Below are positions 18,451 through 28,228 of a DNA stretch of 64,000 bases, in pieces. Positions within the stretch are counted from its first letter, which is position 1; every line of letters begins with the position of its first letter. The notes below the pieces were generated by a model. That model worked only from the letters and a program-made list of their open reading frames with translations. It was not told the DNA's origin and did not search any database. Source of the DNA: CAXXFQ01 sp963674475 (GTDB lineage: Bacteria > Planctomycetota > Planctomycetia > Pirellulales > Thermoguttaceae); the NCBI GenBank assembly GCA_963674475.2, contig CAXXFQ010000024.1, positions 1,047,964 through 1,111,963 of the forward strand, written 5' to 3'. A program made the translations under genes and the position numbers.

Positions 18451-20211
18451 ATGCGTTTTTTGATAAGCCCTCTGATCGTTTGCCTCGCCCTCTTCAGCAC
18501 CACGGTTGCCGAGACGATTTTGCTTGAAACCGAGGGCTTCGACCGGCTCGGCGGCTGGAAGGTCGATCAGCAGTCTTATGAGGCGATGGGGTCGAGCTAT
18601 CTGTTGGCTCACGGCCTGGGCGCACCGGTCGAGAACGCAATGACCGAAGTCAAAATCGCCGAACCGGGCCAATATCGCGTCTGGGCAAGAACTAAAGACT
18701 GGGTCGCACGCTGGGGCGCGCCTGGCGCACCGGGAAAGTTTGAAATCTTGATCAACGGGAAACCGACCGGCACGACACTCGGTACCAAAGGAATCGATTG
18801 GTCATGGCACAACGCCGGAACAGTCACCCTGCCCCAAGGAAAAGCCACCGTCACACTCAAAGACCTCACCGGCTTCGAAGGACGCTGCGACGCGATCGTC
18901 CTGTCAAACGATCCGAACTTCCAACCGCCCGAAGGCAACGCGTTGACCCGCTGGCGTGCCGAAAAACTCGGACTTGACCGGGTAACCGATCAGGGTGAAT
19001 ACGATCTGGTCGTCGTCGGCGGCGGCGTGGCCGGATGCTGTGCGGCGATTTCGGCGGCCCGGCTGGGACTCGACGTCGCGCTGGTCCAAAACCGACCGGT
19101 CCTCGGCGGCAACAGCAGCTCGGAAATCCAAGTCTGGATCCAAGGAAAAATCCACAAAGAGCCTTACCCCGTTCTGGGCGAAATCGTCGAGCGGCTCAAC
19201 ACGATTCCCAAGCGAAGCCCCGGAACGAAAGTCTCGTTTGGCGATCAACAAAAACTTGATCTCGTCCGTGCCGAAAAGAACCTGCATCTTTTTTTGTGTG
19301 AACATGTCGACGGGGTAAAAACCGACGGGAAAAAAATCACCGCTGTCTTATCGCGAAATATCAAAACCAACCGACGGTCGATTTTCCACGGACGTTGGTT
19401 CGTCGATTCGACCGGCGACGCGACGGTCGGCTTTCTGGCCGGGGCCGATTGGAAAATCACCGAAAAAGGTCACATGGGCGCAAGCAACATGTGGATAACC
19501 GAGAAGGTCGACCACGAGACGCCGTTCCCCGAATGCCCGTGGGCCATCCAGGTCGGCGACAAAACGTGTCCGACGAAAATCGGCCAGCTGGGCCATTGGA
19601 ACTGGGAAAGCGGGTTCGATATGGACACCATCCTCGACGCCGAGGCGATCCGTGACAACAATTTCCGCGGCATGTACGGCGTCTGGAGCCATTTAAAAAA
19701 CGAGAAAAAGCTATACCCGAACCGGCGGATCAAGTGGGCCGCTTACATCTCGGGCCGTCGGGAGTCGCGTCGCTTGATGGGCGATATCCTCTTGGCCCAA
19801 TCAAATGTTCTCGAAGCCACACCGTTCCCCGACGCGTGCGTCACGACCACTTGGTCTATCGATCTGCACTACCCCGAGCCAAAATACACGGCCCTTTCGC
19901 CCGAAAGCCCGTTTATTTCCTACGCCAAGTTCTTGAGCCACAGCGGGGCCTATCCGATCCCCTACCGCTGCCTCTACTCGCGAAACGTCGACAACCTCTT
20001 CATGGCCGGGCGAAACATCAGCGTGACCCACGAAGCGCTAGGCACGGTCCGCGTCATGGGAACCGGCGGCATGATGGGCGAGGTGATCGGCCGCGCGGCC
20101 TCCCTCTGCAAAAAACATGATGGCATGCCACGCGACGTGTACGAAAAACATCTCGACGAACTCAAAGGCCTCATGCAGAAACCGCTCTATCCCGAAAAGG
20201 CAGAGAACTAA
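18451..20211 (+). CDS. Secreted FAD-dependent oxidoreductase with N-terminal carbohydrate-binding-like domain
   Basis: This 586-residue protein has a signal peptide (~1-20), a beta-sandwich domain (~22-157, resembling CBM-like domains of planctomycete secreted enzymes), then a PF12831-type FAD domain with the dinucleotide motif GGGVAG (190-195) and the flavin-proximal block RPVLGGNSSSEI. The C-terminal block YSRNVDNLFMAGRNIS completes the FAD fold. The substrate is unknown; a sugar or glycan oxidation outside the cytoplasm is plausible. A TATAAT at 18365-18370 may be its -10 box. Confidence 0.85.
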   Translation: MRFLISPLIVCLALFSTTVAETILLETEGFDRLGGWKVDQQSYEAMGSSYLLAHGLGAPVENAMTEVKIAEPGQYRVWARTKDWVARWGAPGAPGKFEILINGKPTGTTLGTKGIDWSWHNAGTVTLPQGKATVTLKDLTGFEGRCDAIVLSNDPNFQPPEGNALTRWRAEKLGLDRVTDQGEYDLVVVGGGVAGCCAAISAARLGLDVALVQNRPVLGGNSSSEIQVWIQGKIHKEPYPVLGEIVERLNTIPKRSPGTKVSFGDQQKLDLVRAEKNLHLFLCEHVDGVKTDGKKITAVLSRNIKTNRRSIFHGRWFVDSTGDATVGFLAGADWKITEKGHMGASNMWITEKVDHETPFPECPWAIQVGDKTCPTKIGQLGHWNWESGFDMDTILDAEAIRDNNFRGMYGVWSHLKNEKKLYPNRRIKWAAYISGRRESRRLMGDILLAQSNVLEATPFPDACVTTTWSIDLHYPEPKYTALSPESPFISYAKFLSHSGAYPIPYRCLYSRNVDNLFMAGRNISVTHEALGTVRVMGTGGMMGEVIGRAASLCKKHDGMPRDVYEKHLDELKGLMQKPLYPEKAEN

Positions 20212-20577
20212 ACGGCTACCGACTGACAAGAAGTCCTATCAGACGGCAATTCGACTACGGCCATCGCGGACAGGGAAGCTTTTTTCGTAACTTCGCGCCC
20301 AATCGCTTCCCAAAACGCACACGAAGCGACGCTGCCCTTCGCCCAGCGTGGGGCGATCACTTGGAGTCATTAAATCGAAACCGTGTTTGGCGAGTAGTTC
20401 CACAACCTTGTGACAGGTGCTACAATGCTTCTATGGCGAATTTCACTTAAGGCAACCTCTGTAAGCTGAAGATTTACTCCATCAGAGAATGGGAAAGTGG
20501 CCTTTGACTTGAGAAAACAAGGGTCTTCACTTTTTCATTCACGTAAGCTACCTCGTTTTTTATGGGTAGCCTTAAGT

Positions 20578-20707
20578 GTAGCGGTTTCCTTGCAACCGAA
20601 AGGGAAGTGGAAAATCAAAACCCATCTCCACCCCTTCGCACTTAGGTAAACCTGGGGTTTCTCCCACTGCCGGTGTGACGCTACCCTTAACTGAAAAATC
20701 GCTCTAA
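20578..20707 (+). repeat. Dispersed ~130-bp repeat, copy A
   Basis: It begins GTAGCGGTTTCCTTGCAACC and ends with CCCACTGCCGGTGTGACGCT plus a tail containing AAAAATCGCTCTAA. Both conserved ends are shared with the copy at 31917-32044 and, in reverse orientation, with the array at 57905-58520; the middle is divergent. The TTAGAGCG-type end at 51955 is the inverted counterpart of the CGCTCTAA tail, suggesting short terminal inverted repeats. Confidence 0.75.
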
Positions 20708-20713
20708 CAGCCC

Positions 20714-20741
20714 GTTAAAAAGGCCCTCGGGTCTTTTTAAC
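20714..20741. terminator. Hairpin with A/T-rich arms
   Basis: GTTAAAAAGGCCC pairs with GGGTCTTTTTAAC around a 3-base loop. It resembles a bidirectional intrinsic terminator but stands next to no gene end. Confidence 0.45.
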
Positions 20742-21327
20742 CTCGGCAATTGCAACAACAAGTGGCCGCAAGCCTCGCATGATCAACGATTTTTTAAATC
20801 GCCGATCATGTGGAAAACATCCTGTTTCCCCTTGCAGCCCGTTTTTTCAACAGACTGCAAAGGGTCGTTTATTTCCTTCGTAGAAGGACATCTTTACCCT
20901 CTCCTAGGAAACCGAAATGCCCTGCCTTTGGAGGATTTCCTACTCGTAGATTCGCGACGAACCGCTCTCGAGCCGGAAATCTATAATTTTCGTTTTGGCA
21001 AAAGCAGAATAAACCAACACGCGTTACAGACTTTTTGAAAATATACTTTACGGGCCATTGAAAATCCAAAATTCCAACTGAGAGCGATCCATTTTTTGCC
21101 GAACTAATTAATAACATCTGACGTATTAAGAGGATACGCCTTGCCCCAATTGAGATTTTGTTACTGGCCGGACCGACAAGCATTCTCACTGTTATCTTGA
21201 AAGCGAATAGCCGATGACTGCCTAAAACAAGATTACAAAAAATCATAAAAAAACATTAAAGCAAATGGCTAAAATAAAAAGGGCCATGCTTAAAAAAACA
21301 AGACTCCTAGATAAAAGGACATGAAAA

Positions 21328-22479
21328 ATGGTTCCCGATCCTTTAACTCCCTATGGCAATCGACCGATGGTGACCCCCATCGTCAACGCGGTCAACTATG
21401 AGTACCTTTCCTTTGAGGTGCTACGTCAGATCACCGATGGCGAAATCGACGGCTATACTTACCATCGGGATGATAACCCCACCGTCCGAGAAGTGGAACG
21501 TCGCATTGCTGAATTGGAAGAGGCAGAGGACTGCATCGTCTGCACTTCCGGGATGGCGGCGTGCACCATGGTTTACCTGACGTACCTCAAGGCCGGTGAC
21601 CATTTAATTATTTTTCATGACACTTACGGCGCCAACTACAAAGTCTCCCTCATTCTTGAGCGTTTGGGAGTGGAAATTACTTGGCTCAATGCTGATGAGG
21701 CTAACCAGATCGGCAAACATGTCCGTCCCAATACACGGATGATCTTTTTGGAAACGCCCAGTAATCCTCTCTGCAAGATTATTGACGTGGACGTCGTTCG
21801 TAAGGCGGCCGATACCGTTGAAGCGATGGTCGTGGTCGACAACACTTTCGCCACGCCCTATCACCAGACCCCTTTAAAAATCGGGGCGGATCTTGTCATT
21901 CATAGCGCGACCAAGGCCCTGGGCGGCCATAATGACCTGATGGCTGGTGCGATCGCCGGGACGAAGGAACATTACAATCGCTTGTGGTTTACCCGTCAGG
22001 CAATCGGGACGACGCTGGACGCTTATTCCGCTTTTCTTTTGGAACGCGGGCTCAAAACTTTTGAACTGCGTGCCGAGGCGGTCGCTCGCAAAACCCTTGA
22101 AATCGCCCAGTTTTTGGAAGGCCATCCGAAAATCTCTCGGCTGTTGTACCCCGGTCTTCCAAGCCACCCCGGTCATTCCGTGGCTGCCAAGCAGATGCAT
22201 CACGGTTTTGGAGGGTTGCTCGCTTTCGATGTGGGCGAAGATGAAGAAGATGCCAAACGTTTCATCGCGGCATTGAAGACGATTTATCACGCCGTCAGTC
22301 TTGGGGCGACGGAATCGCTCATTTGCATCCCTTATCTAACGACGATGCTCTATTTGCCGCCGGAAAAACGCACGACTTTTGGCGTCAATAAAAACACGGT
22401 CCGCCTGTCGGTGGGAATCGAAACGCCCGAAAAGCTGGTGCCCGATCTCAAGCAGGCCCTGGCTTGCGTAACCAAATAG
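21328..22479 (+). CDS. Cys/Met-metabolism PLP-dependent enzyme (cystathionine gamma-synthase/lyase or methionine gamma-lyase type)
   Basis: This 383-residue protein has full family length. The PLP-binding lysine is K196 in SATKALGGHND, with the preceding DNTFATPYHQTPLKIGADLVIHS block (~171-193) and the active-site YTYHRDDNPTVREVE region (~43-57). By family knowledge it catalyses gamma-replacement, gamma-elimination or beta-elimination on sulfur amino acids in the cytoplasm. Which reaction cannot be told by eye. The start is the ATG behind AAAAGGA. Codon use is less GC-biased than in the flanking operons. Confidence 0.92.
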   Translation: MVPDPLTPYGNRPMVTPIVNAVNYEYLSFEVLRQITDGEIDGYTYHRDDNPTVREVERRIAELEEAEDCIVCTSGMAACTMVYLTYLKAGDHLIIFHDTYGANYKVSLILERLGVEITWLNADEANQIGKHVRPNTRMIFLETPSNPLCKIIDVDVVRKAADTVEAMVVVDNTFATPYHQTPLKIGADLVIHSATKALGGHNDLMAGAIAGTKEHYNRLWFTRQAIGTTLDAYSAFLLERGLKTFELRAEAVARKTLEIAQFLEGHPKISRLLYPGLPSHPGHSVAAKQMHHGFGGLLAFDVGEDEEDAKRFIAALKTIYHAVSLGATESLICIPYLTTMLYLPPEKRTTFGVNKNTVRLSVGIETPEKLVPDLKQALACVTK

Positions 22480-22724
22480 TGGCGATTACCAACCAGAATC
22501 AGAGCCTTTTACCATTTAATTTCGCCCTAAAATCCGTCTGAATTATTTTCGTTATTATTCAAAGCGTTTTCAGCCTTGGTATTGCGTGTTTTTTACGACC
22601 GACGGCAAAATAAATCCAAATTGATCGATTCACGGCACTTATAGCAACCAGGGAATCTCTTCCCGCGAGGGAGTGAAACGCGATAGTTCTTTGATAGTGT
22701 TTTAAAATTGAAAAGGAAGACTTC

Positions 22725-23105
22725 ATGACACTTTTACCTGAGAGTATCCGAAAAGCGTGGGAAGATCGAGAAGGCCCTACCATTCTTGCGACGGTTGATT
22801 CCAACGGCGTGCCCAATGTTATTTATGTCACTTGCGTCAACTCCTTCGAAGACCAGCTTGTCGTGGCGGACAACTACTTCGACAAGACCCGCAAAAACGT
22901 ACTCAAGAGCGGGAAAGGCTCCATGCTGTTTCAGTCCAGCGAGGGAAAAGCTTACCAAGTAAAGGGTACCCTGGCGTATCACCAGGAAGGCAAGGTCTTT
23001 GAGCATATGAAAACGTGGAACCCCACAAAGCATCCCGGACATGCGGCCGTGGCGTTGAAAATCGAAGAAGTGTATTCGGGTGCGGAAAAGCTTTTTGAAG
23101 CGTAG
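22725..23105 (+). CDS. Pyridoxamine 5'-phosphate oxidase-like FMN-binding protein
   Basis: This 126-residue protein shows the small split-barrel flavin-binding fold: a GPTILATVDSNGVPNVIYVT strand pair near residue 15-35, DNYFDKTRKNVLKSGKGSMLF in the middle, and the YQVKGTLAYHQEGKVFEHM block. Relatives include FMN-binding and deazaflavin-type proteins as well as true PdxH, but it is too short for PdxH. An AAAAGGAAG RBS precedes the ATG. It follows the PLP enzyme by 245 bp on the same strand; a functional link is unproven. Confidence 0.85.
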   Translation: MTLLPESIRKAWEDREGPTILATVDSNGVPNVIYVTCVNSFEDQLVVADNYFDKTRKNVLKSGKGSMLFQSSEGKAYQVKGTLAYHQEGKVFEHMKTWNPTKHPGHAAVALKIEEVYSGAEKLFEA

Positions 23106-23121
23106 GTTCGCCGGGGACAAA

Positions 23122-23187
23122 GATGAAGCCAAGCGGTTTCACTCGAAGGTGAGTGAAGAGCTTGACGGGGTGAGAAACCGCTTCATC
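23122..23187 (+). terminator. Long-loop hairpin after flavin protein gene
   Basis: GATGAAG...CGGTTTC pairs with GAAACCGCTTCATC across an interrupted stem, 17 bp after the upstream stop. The T tract is poor, so the terminator call is tentative. Confidence 0.4.
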
Positions 23188-23386
23188 AGGTCACTTTCTT
23201 AAAAAGACGCGCCGCCCCAAGATTTTTTTCCTGGGGTTGGCGCCACTTCTATAAGATATTCGCCTTCTCCTCCATCCTCGGAAGCGAGCTTACTGACTTT
23301 CAATTTGGAACGCTTCCCGAACCATCAAAAAACCCTCTCCGGCGCAGTAGAAGATTTCGAATTTTTCAAAGAAATGAGGTTTTATC

Positions 23387-24322
23387 GTGGGACACATCTT
23401 TGGACCAGTACCATCGCGAAGACTTGGTCGCTCTCTGGGGGTAGATCTGGTTCCGTTCAAGACCTGTTCCTACGACTGCATTTACTGTCAGCTTGAACGA
23501 ACCACTTGCAAAACGACGGAGAGGCGTGAGTGGGTCCCGTTGGATGACGTTGTCGCTGAATTGAAGGAGAAACTGGCTCTGAAGCCGGATTACATCACAC
23601 TGAGCGGTTCCGGGGAACCGACTCTTTTCTCACGTCTGGATGAACTGATCGACCGCATTCGTTCATTGACCAACATCCCGGTGGCCGTACTGACCAACGG
23701 CTCTCTCTTATGGCAAGAAGAGGTTCGTCGCCAAATCCTGGACGCCCATTTAGTGATCCCTTCGCTTGATGCGGGCAGTGCCGAGACGTTCACAGCAGTC
23801 AATCGTCCCCATGAAAGTATCTCATTCCAGCAAATGGTGGACGGCTTGGTGGCCTTTCGTCAAGCGTATTCCGGCGAATTCTGGCTGGAAGTGTTTTTCT
23901 TGGCTGGACTGACGGCGACAGAAACTGAAGCCCGTAAAATCATCGATTGTGTTGCCAGAATCAAGCCCGATCGCGTGCAGCTCAATACCGCGACTCGCCC
24001 CACGGCCGAGGATTACGCCGTCATGGTGAGTCGGGAGCGGCTGGACGAGCTGGCCACTCAATTTGACCCGCCCGCTGAGGTTATCGCCGATTATCGCGGT
24101 GTCCATGCCCAAAGCGATTTTCAGGCCGGACAGGAAAACGTCCTGGAAATGATTCAAAGACGCCCTTGTTCACTTCAGGATATTGCTGACGGGCTAAGCA
24201 TGCATCGAAACGAAGTCCTCAAATACATCGAAGAGTTGGACGCCCACGGGTTACTGGAAAAGCATACGATCAGCGACAAACTTTTTTTCAGGGGAAAGCG
24301 TGGAGCCGCGAAAAATCAGTAA
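23387..24322 (+). CDS. Radical SAM protein, COG0731-type, with C-terminal winged helix
   Basis: This 311-residue protein uses a GTG start preceded by ATGAGG. The N-terminus FGPVPSRRLGRSLGVDLVP is diagnostic of the COG0731 (wybutosine-synthase-like) radical SAM family, followed by the [4Fe-4S] motif C27-x3-C31-x2-C34. SGSGEPTLFSRLDELI carries the SAM-binding GEP motif. Residues ~245-305 form a winged-helix-like domain (SLQDIADGLSMHRNEVLKYIEELDAHGLLEK), which may bind nucleic acid. The substrate is unknown. It is a single gene in the lower-GC patch. Confidence 0.9.
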   Translation: MGHIFGPVPSRRLGRSLGVDLVPFKTCSYDCIYCQLERTTCKTTERREWVPLDDVVAELKEKLALKPDYITLSGSGEPTLFSRLDELIDRIRSLTNIPVAVLTNGSLLWQEEVRRQILDAHLVIPSLDAGSAETFTAVNRPHESISFQQMVDGLVAFRQAYSGEFWLEVFFLAGLTATETEARKIIDCVARIKPDRVQLNTATRPTAEDYAVMVSRERLDELATQFDPPAEVIADYRGVHAQSDFQAGQENVLEMIQRRPCSLQDIADGLSMHRNEVLKYIEELDAHGLLEKHTISDKLFFRGKRGAAKNQ

Positions 24323-24612
24323 CCGCTCCAGAAAGTGCATGGGGGTTGACGGTGAGGTTTCGCTTAAAAAGATCTGACGGTCAAATGATAAGATTGGCCA
24401 CAGTGGTTTAGGTGGGGGGCGATGATGCCGTGGCAGTGCTGAAGCCTGAAAAACGCTGCCCTTTCCGGTCCGTGAGATCCCTCCGGAAAAGCGCTACGCT
24501 ATCATTACCGGCTCGCCCGTGCCGACGATATCGAAAAGATTCTCTTTCTCGGCGTTCACGGCTTTAAGCACGCTCTTCGTGATACTTATTGACTTAGGGG
24601 GCCAAGAAAAGC
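24323..24612. other. Non-coding stretch, possible decayed gene
   Basis: No intact gene is visible. A short open frame at 24476-24592 on the plus strand (containing ADDIEKILFLGVHGFKHALRD) lacks a start codon and could be a leftover of a deleted gene, but it is too short to assign. Confidence 0.4.
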
Positions 24613-24643
24613 AAAAGGCCGACGCATTGTGTCGGCCTTTTTT
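24613..24643. terminator. Intrinsic terminator shared by convergent genes
   Basis: AAAAGGCCGAC / GTCGGCCTTTTTT with a 7-base loop. It has a T tract on the plus strand and an A tract (T on minus) in front, so it can serve the cold-shock gene on the minus strand as well. Confidence 0.85.
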
Positions 24644-24664
24644 GTTTTCAAGTCGCTACAGCAC

Positions 24665-24862
24665 TTAGGCTGGTTTGACGTTTTCGGCTCTTGGGCCCTT
24701 GGGACCACGGCCTTCGGTGTAGGTCACGCGTTGACCTTCACGAAGTTCATCGAAGCTTACGCCATCAAGACTCGACGAGTGAAAAAACATGTCCTGGCTG
24801 GCGCCGGTGTCGATGAATCCGAAACCTTTGTCCGTCAGCCGCTTAATTGTACCTTCCGCCAT
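24665..24862 (-). CDS. CspA-family cold-shock protein
   Basis: This 65-residue single-domain OB-fold protein has the RNA-binding motifs RNP1 KGFGFID (12-18) and RNP2 MFFHSS (25-30), and the typical ending GPKGPRAENVKPA. It binds single-stranded RNA/DNA and acts as an RNA chaperone in the cytoplasm. It is a single gene ended by the terminator 20 bp downstream. A long upstream region could hold a regulated 5' leader, but no conserved cold-shock leader motif was identified. Confidence 0.95.
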   Translation of the reverse strand: MAEGTIKRLTDKGFGFIDTGASQDMFFHSSSLDGVSFDELREGQRVTYTEGRGPKGPRAENVKPA

Positions 24863-25748
24863 TGAAAATCCAAATCCTCAAAAAAGTCTTCGCGACGTTG
24901 CCCAACGCCAATCGTCAGGCCGCTGCGTCGCTCCGTGTGTTAGATTCAGCCATTATCGAACTCGGAACTTCCGGTCCAAGCTGAACGCACCGCGAAAATA
25001 TACCACAGTTTTATCCCGTTGCCAATAGCATACCGGCATTAAATCCCTCAAGAAACACGCTTTTTCCAAGAAATAGCATTAATAAGCAGAGCGGCTCCCG
25101 CGGGTGGTGCCGAAAACCCCTAAGGCTGGGGGGTAATTGCGGACGCGGTGAATTCTTAGTTTGAAGTCGGAGGTTTCGTCGCCATAGGGGGTTTGCTTAC
25201 AAGCAAGTTAGGTCGATTTGGGGGTATCGAACAGGACACGCGATCGAAATAGGAGAACATCGACGGTCACTCGATCTCTTGAATCGCGATCATTTTGAAC
25301 GCGAGCCGAAATTCCGCACACCCCCATTAGAGCTATAAATGCCCTGAATCCTTGAATCCGTTTTCAAACACTTTCCGGGCTCCGTTTTTCGTCGGAAGAT
25401 CGAGAAAAGTCCGTCTTCGCCGTTGCATTGCAATGCTTTCTCGAGATTTTATTGATATTTGCTTGAAAAATGACCCGCCCGGTCAATCCATTAAAATCCC
25501 TTTTCCGGCCTCCCGTTGAAATTCAATCCGAGCAACCATTATTCCAAGCCCGAAAACCAAACCGACAACGGCCTCCCTGAAGCGGTTTCGATTGCGCGCC
25601 CCTTTGTCGTGAATGAAAAAACGAGCCGATGGTGAGATATTGCGACGGTTTAGTCTACCGGGTAGAGTAGATAGAAAGATTTGTCGATTTGTCTCCGATC
25701 GAACGAGAAAACCTTCCTCCATATCATCTCCCCGTGAATTGAAATTAC
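24863..25748. other. 886-bp divergent intergenic region
   Basis: It separates the cold-shock gene (minus) from the XylR-type regulator (plus). An open frame on the minus strand (25483-26004) overlaps the regulator and looks like no known protein. No tRNA, riboswitch or repeat was recognised. The length suggests long leaders or a lost gene. Confidence 0.5.
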
Positions 25749-26948
25749 ATGCCAAAAAAGACACGGAAAATCGCACTCCAAAGTCGTCCTCGGGTACTCG
25801 TTGCGCTGGGCTATAACATGCCAAATATGCAGCGAGGAATTGCCGCGTATGCTCACCGTGCGGGATGGGTCCTCGATACAACGATGTCGCGTTATGGCGT
25901 TTTTCCGGAGTACTGGCGCGGCGACGGGATCCTTGCGTTTCTCCTTCCCGGCCAAACGGACCTGACAAAAAAAATGCGTCGCATAGGCTGTCCGGTCGTG
26001 ACACTCAACGTCGATGCGCCGTTTGGCGTTTGCGGCGCGACTTTCGACCATCAGGCAACCGGGCGCATGGTCGCGGAGTACTTTGTCCGATGTGGGCTTG
26101 AGCACTTGGCTTTCTTTCGATGTTCCAACCTGGTCGACGTACGAGAACGACAGGATGCGTTCCTTGACGCGGCACGCGCAGCCGGTCGATCATGCGAGGT
26201 GATCGACTGGCGACCCAAGCAGAGTGTGGAAAATATCGATCTTCTCACCGAGCGGATCGCCGCGATGAAAACGCCGATGGGAATCCTCTCGCAAAGCGAC
26301 CATCGGTCTCCTCAGCTTTTCGAGGCGTGCGAACGGGCTGGACGTTCTATTCCAGGAGAAATTTCGGTTATCGGAGTGGACAACGACGAGATGACGTGCG
26401 AATTCGCGCCGGTCGCGCTTTCTAGCGTGGATACGAACCAAGGTCGTCTTGGCTGGGAGGCGGCCGCGGTTCTAGATCGGATTATCAACGGCCATCCCTC
26501 GCCGAAGCAACCGGTAAGCGTCCCGCCCTTGGGGATTATTCATCGAAGAAGCAGTGACCTGTTGGCGATTCGCCATGAAGGGGTGGCTTTGGCGCTTCGC
26601 TATATATGGCACCATTTTCGGGAACCGATCAATGCCAATGTGGTGATCGATAAGGTGCCAATGAGTCGTTGCGGTTTGTATCGAGCTTTCGAAACGCATG
26701 TCGGACATTCGATCGGGGAGGAGCTCTTACGAGTACGCGTCGACTACGCCAAGCGACAGTTGATCGAGACCGACGACAAGATGTTGGTGATTGCCCGAAA
26801 AGCCGGTTTCACCAGCGGGGAGCATTTTAGCAAGTCGTTTTCTCGGGCGGTGGGAATCGCTCCGTCGGAATATCGGACCCAAAACGCCGTCATTTCACTC
26901 GTTTTTCACTCGGGAGCCGATCATGACGATTGCTTTCTTGAAGAATAA
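25749..26948 (+). CDS. XylR-type transcription activator (PBP-like sensor plus AraC HTH)
   Basis: This 399-residue protein has no N-terminal HTH. Residues ~15-285 form a LacI/PBP-like sugar-binding domain (HQATGRMVAEYFVRCGLEHLAFF; ISVIGVDNDEMTCEFAPVALSSVD). Residues ~290-385 form an AraC-type double HTH (VDYAKRQLIETDDKMLVIARKAGFTSGEHFSKSFSRAVGIAPSEYR). This is the architecture of XylR-type pentose regulators. It lies 128 bp upstream of a co-oriented sugar operon and most likely controls it. The effector sugar cannot be named from sequence. Confidence 0.92.
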   Translation: MPKKTRKIALQSRPRVLVALGYNMPNMQRGIAAYAHRAGWVLDTTMSRYGVFPEYWRGDGILAFLLPGQTDLTKKMRRIGCPVVTLNVDAPFGVCGATFDHQATGRMVAEYFVRCGLEHLAFFRCSNLVDVRERQDAFLDAARAAGRSCEVIDWRPKQSVENIDLLTERIAAMKTPMGILSQSDHRSPQLFEACERAGRSIPGEISVIGVDNDEMTCEFAPVALSSVDTNQGRLGWEAAAVLDRIINGHPSPKQPVSVPPLGIIHRRSSDLLAIRHEGVALALRYIWHHFREPINANVVIDKVPMSRCGLYRAFETHVGHSIGEELLRVRVDYAKRQLIETDDKMLVIARKAGFTSGEHFSKSFSRAVGIAPSEYRTQNAVISLVFHSGADHDDCFLEE

Positions 26949-27076
26949 GCGAAGGGGCGGGAAGTGTACAAATCGACAAGAAAAAGAGACAAAACGCTCT
27001 TGGCAACACACTGGAAAGTTTTCACAATGAAAAGGGTACTTTCAGAAGGAATGGAAAGCGCTCAGGGAGAAACCAG

Positions 27077-28228
27077 ATGACAAACCGTTCTTCTCGCAAA
27101 ACCACTCGACGCTTTCCCTTTTCCCAAAGGTTCTCGGCCAAATCGGTAATTTTTCCTTTCGCTTTCCTTTTGGCTGGGGTTTTCTATCTCGGCTTGACAG
27201 GCACCGGATTTGCCGGCCAAGGAAATCTGGTTTTATTCACCGAACTGCCCGACTTCTGCCCGACTCCCGACGGAATGGCGGTTGCTTCGGACGGTTCACT
27301 CGTGGTAGCGTGCCCGAACTTTGCCGACCAGAGTAAACCGGCCTGTCTGATCAAGGTTGACCGACAAGGACAGGTGAAAAAGTGGATCGACGTCCCGCCG
27401 TTGCCCGAGACCGGGGTTGCCTGTCCGATGGGAATCTGTTTCGGACCCGACGGCGATCTCTACTTGGCCGACAATCAGGGATGGACCGGTAACGAGAAAG
27501 GGAAATTTCGCGGACGCCTCTTACGGCTTCGGATTCGCAACGGTCGACTCGAAAAAACAACCGTCATCGCCCACGGGATGGAGCATCCCAATGGGGTCAA
27601 GTTCCATCACGGCGATCTCTACGTCACGCAAAGTCTGCTCACGAAAATCAAAGACGACTCGGGACTTCTTACTAGCGGAGTCTATCGTTTCTCGCCCGAC
27701 GACAATGACGTCAAGGTAACCAACACCGACGACGATCCGAATCTACTTTTGACCGTCACCACAAAAAATCGCGACTGTCAGTACGGTCTCGACGGGTTGG
27801 CCTTTGACCGTGACGGCAACCTTTATCTGGGCAATTTTGGCGATGGGGCGATCTTGAAAGTCACCTTCGCTGACGACCGGAAAACGGTAGAAAGCTGCAA
27901 GGTTTGGGCCCGGAACCCGCGCGAAATGCGAACGACCGACGGGATCTGTTTCGACACGTCGGGCAACCTTTATGTGGCCGATTTCTCCGAAAACGCGGTG
28001 GCTGTTGTCCGTCCTGATGGGTCGGTGCGACGTTTAGCCCGATCCCCCAATTGCGACGGCAGCCAAGGCGGGCTCGATCAACCGGGCGAACCGATCGTTT
28101 TCGATGGCCGACTGATCCTTTCCTGCTTCGATATCGTCACCGGCAAGAATATCGTCAATACAAAGCATGACAAACCGTTCACGCTGACGAGTCTGAAACT
28201 GGCGAAACCGAGGAAGGGGACGCCATGA
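27077..28228 (+). CDS. Secreted SMP-30/gluconolactonase-like beta-propeller
   Basis: This 383-residue protein has a long N-region signal sequence (hydrophobic core ~26-44, AGQGN after it) and repeated propeller strands such as PMGICFGPDGDLYLADN, YGLDGLAFDRDGNLYLGNFGDGAILKV and TDGICFDTSGNLYVADFSENAVAVV. These are typical of SMP-30/gluconolactonase/LRE-like proteins that hydrolyse sugar lactones or bind sugars. Export suggests action on an aldonolactone in the periplasm. The stop overlaps the next gene by 4 bp (ATGA), so it belongs to the sugar operon. Confidence 0.85.
   Translation: MTNRSSRKTTRRFPFSQRFSAKSVIFPFAFLLAGVFYLGLTGTGFAGQGNLVLFTELPDFCPTPDGMAVASDGSLVVACPNFADQSKPACLIKVDRQGQVKKWIDVPPLPETGVACPMGICFGPDGDLYLADNQGWTGNEKGKFRGRLLRLRIRNGRLEKTTVIAHGMEHPNGVKFHHGDLYVTQSLLTKIKDDSGLLTSGVYRFSPDDNDVKVTNTDDDPNLLLTVTTKNRDCQYGLDGLAFDRDGNLYLGNFGDGAILKVTFADDRKTVESCKVWARNPREMRTTDGICFDTSGNLYVADFSENAVAVVRPDGSVRRLARSPNCDGSQGGLDQPGEPIVFDGRLILSCFDIVTGKNIVNTKHDKPFTLTSLKLAKPRKGTP

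Larger units (their letters stand above)
20212..21327. other. 1.1-kb non-coding stretch with dispersed repeat, hairpins and possible gene remnant
   Basis: No convincing gene is present. A 63-codon open frame without a start codon on the minus strand (20239-20430; contains CSTCHKVVELLAKHGFDL) may be a gene remnant. The region also holds a dispersed-repeat copy (20578-20707), a terminator-like hairpin (20714-20741) and an inverted repeat around 20778-20811. The right part (20820-21327) is AT-rich, with no assignable content. Confidence 0.6.

Noticed and set aside
20239..20430. A 63-codon minus-strand frame containing CSTCHKVVELLAKHGFDL
   Set aside because: It looks protein-like but has no start codon; kept only as a possible remnant in the intergenic entry.
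20869..21246. A 125-codon minus-strand frame in the 1.1-kb non-coding region
   Set aside because: No RBS, atypical composition and no motifs.
24476..24592. A 38-codon plus-strand frame ending in FKHALRDTY
   Set aside because: Too short and without a start; possible remnant only.
25483..26004. A 173-codon frame on the minus strand overlapping the XylR-type gene start
   Set aside because: Most of it overlaps a well-supported gene and its sequence resembles nothing known.
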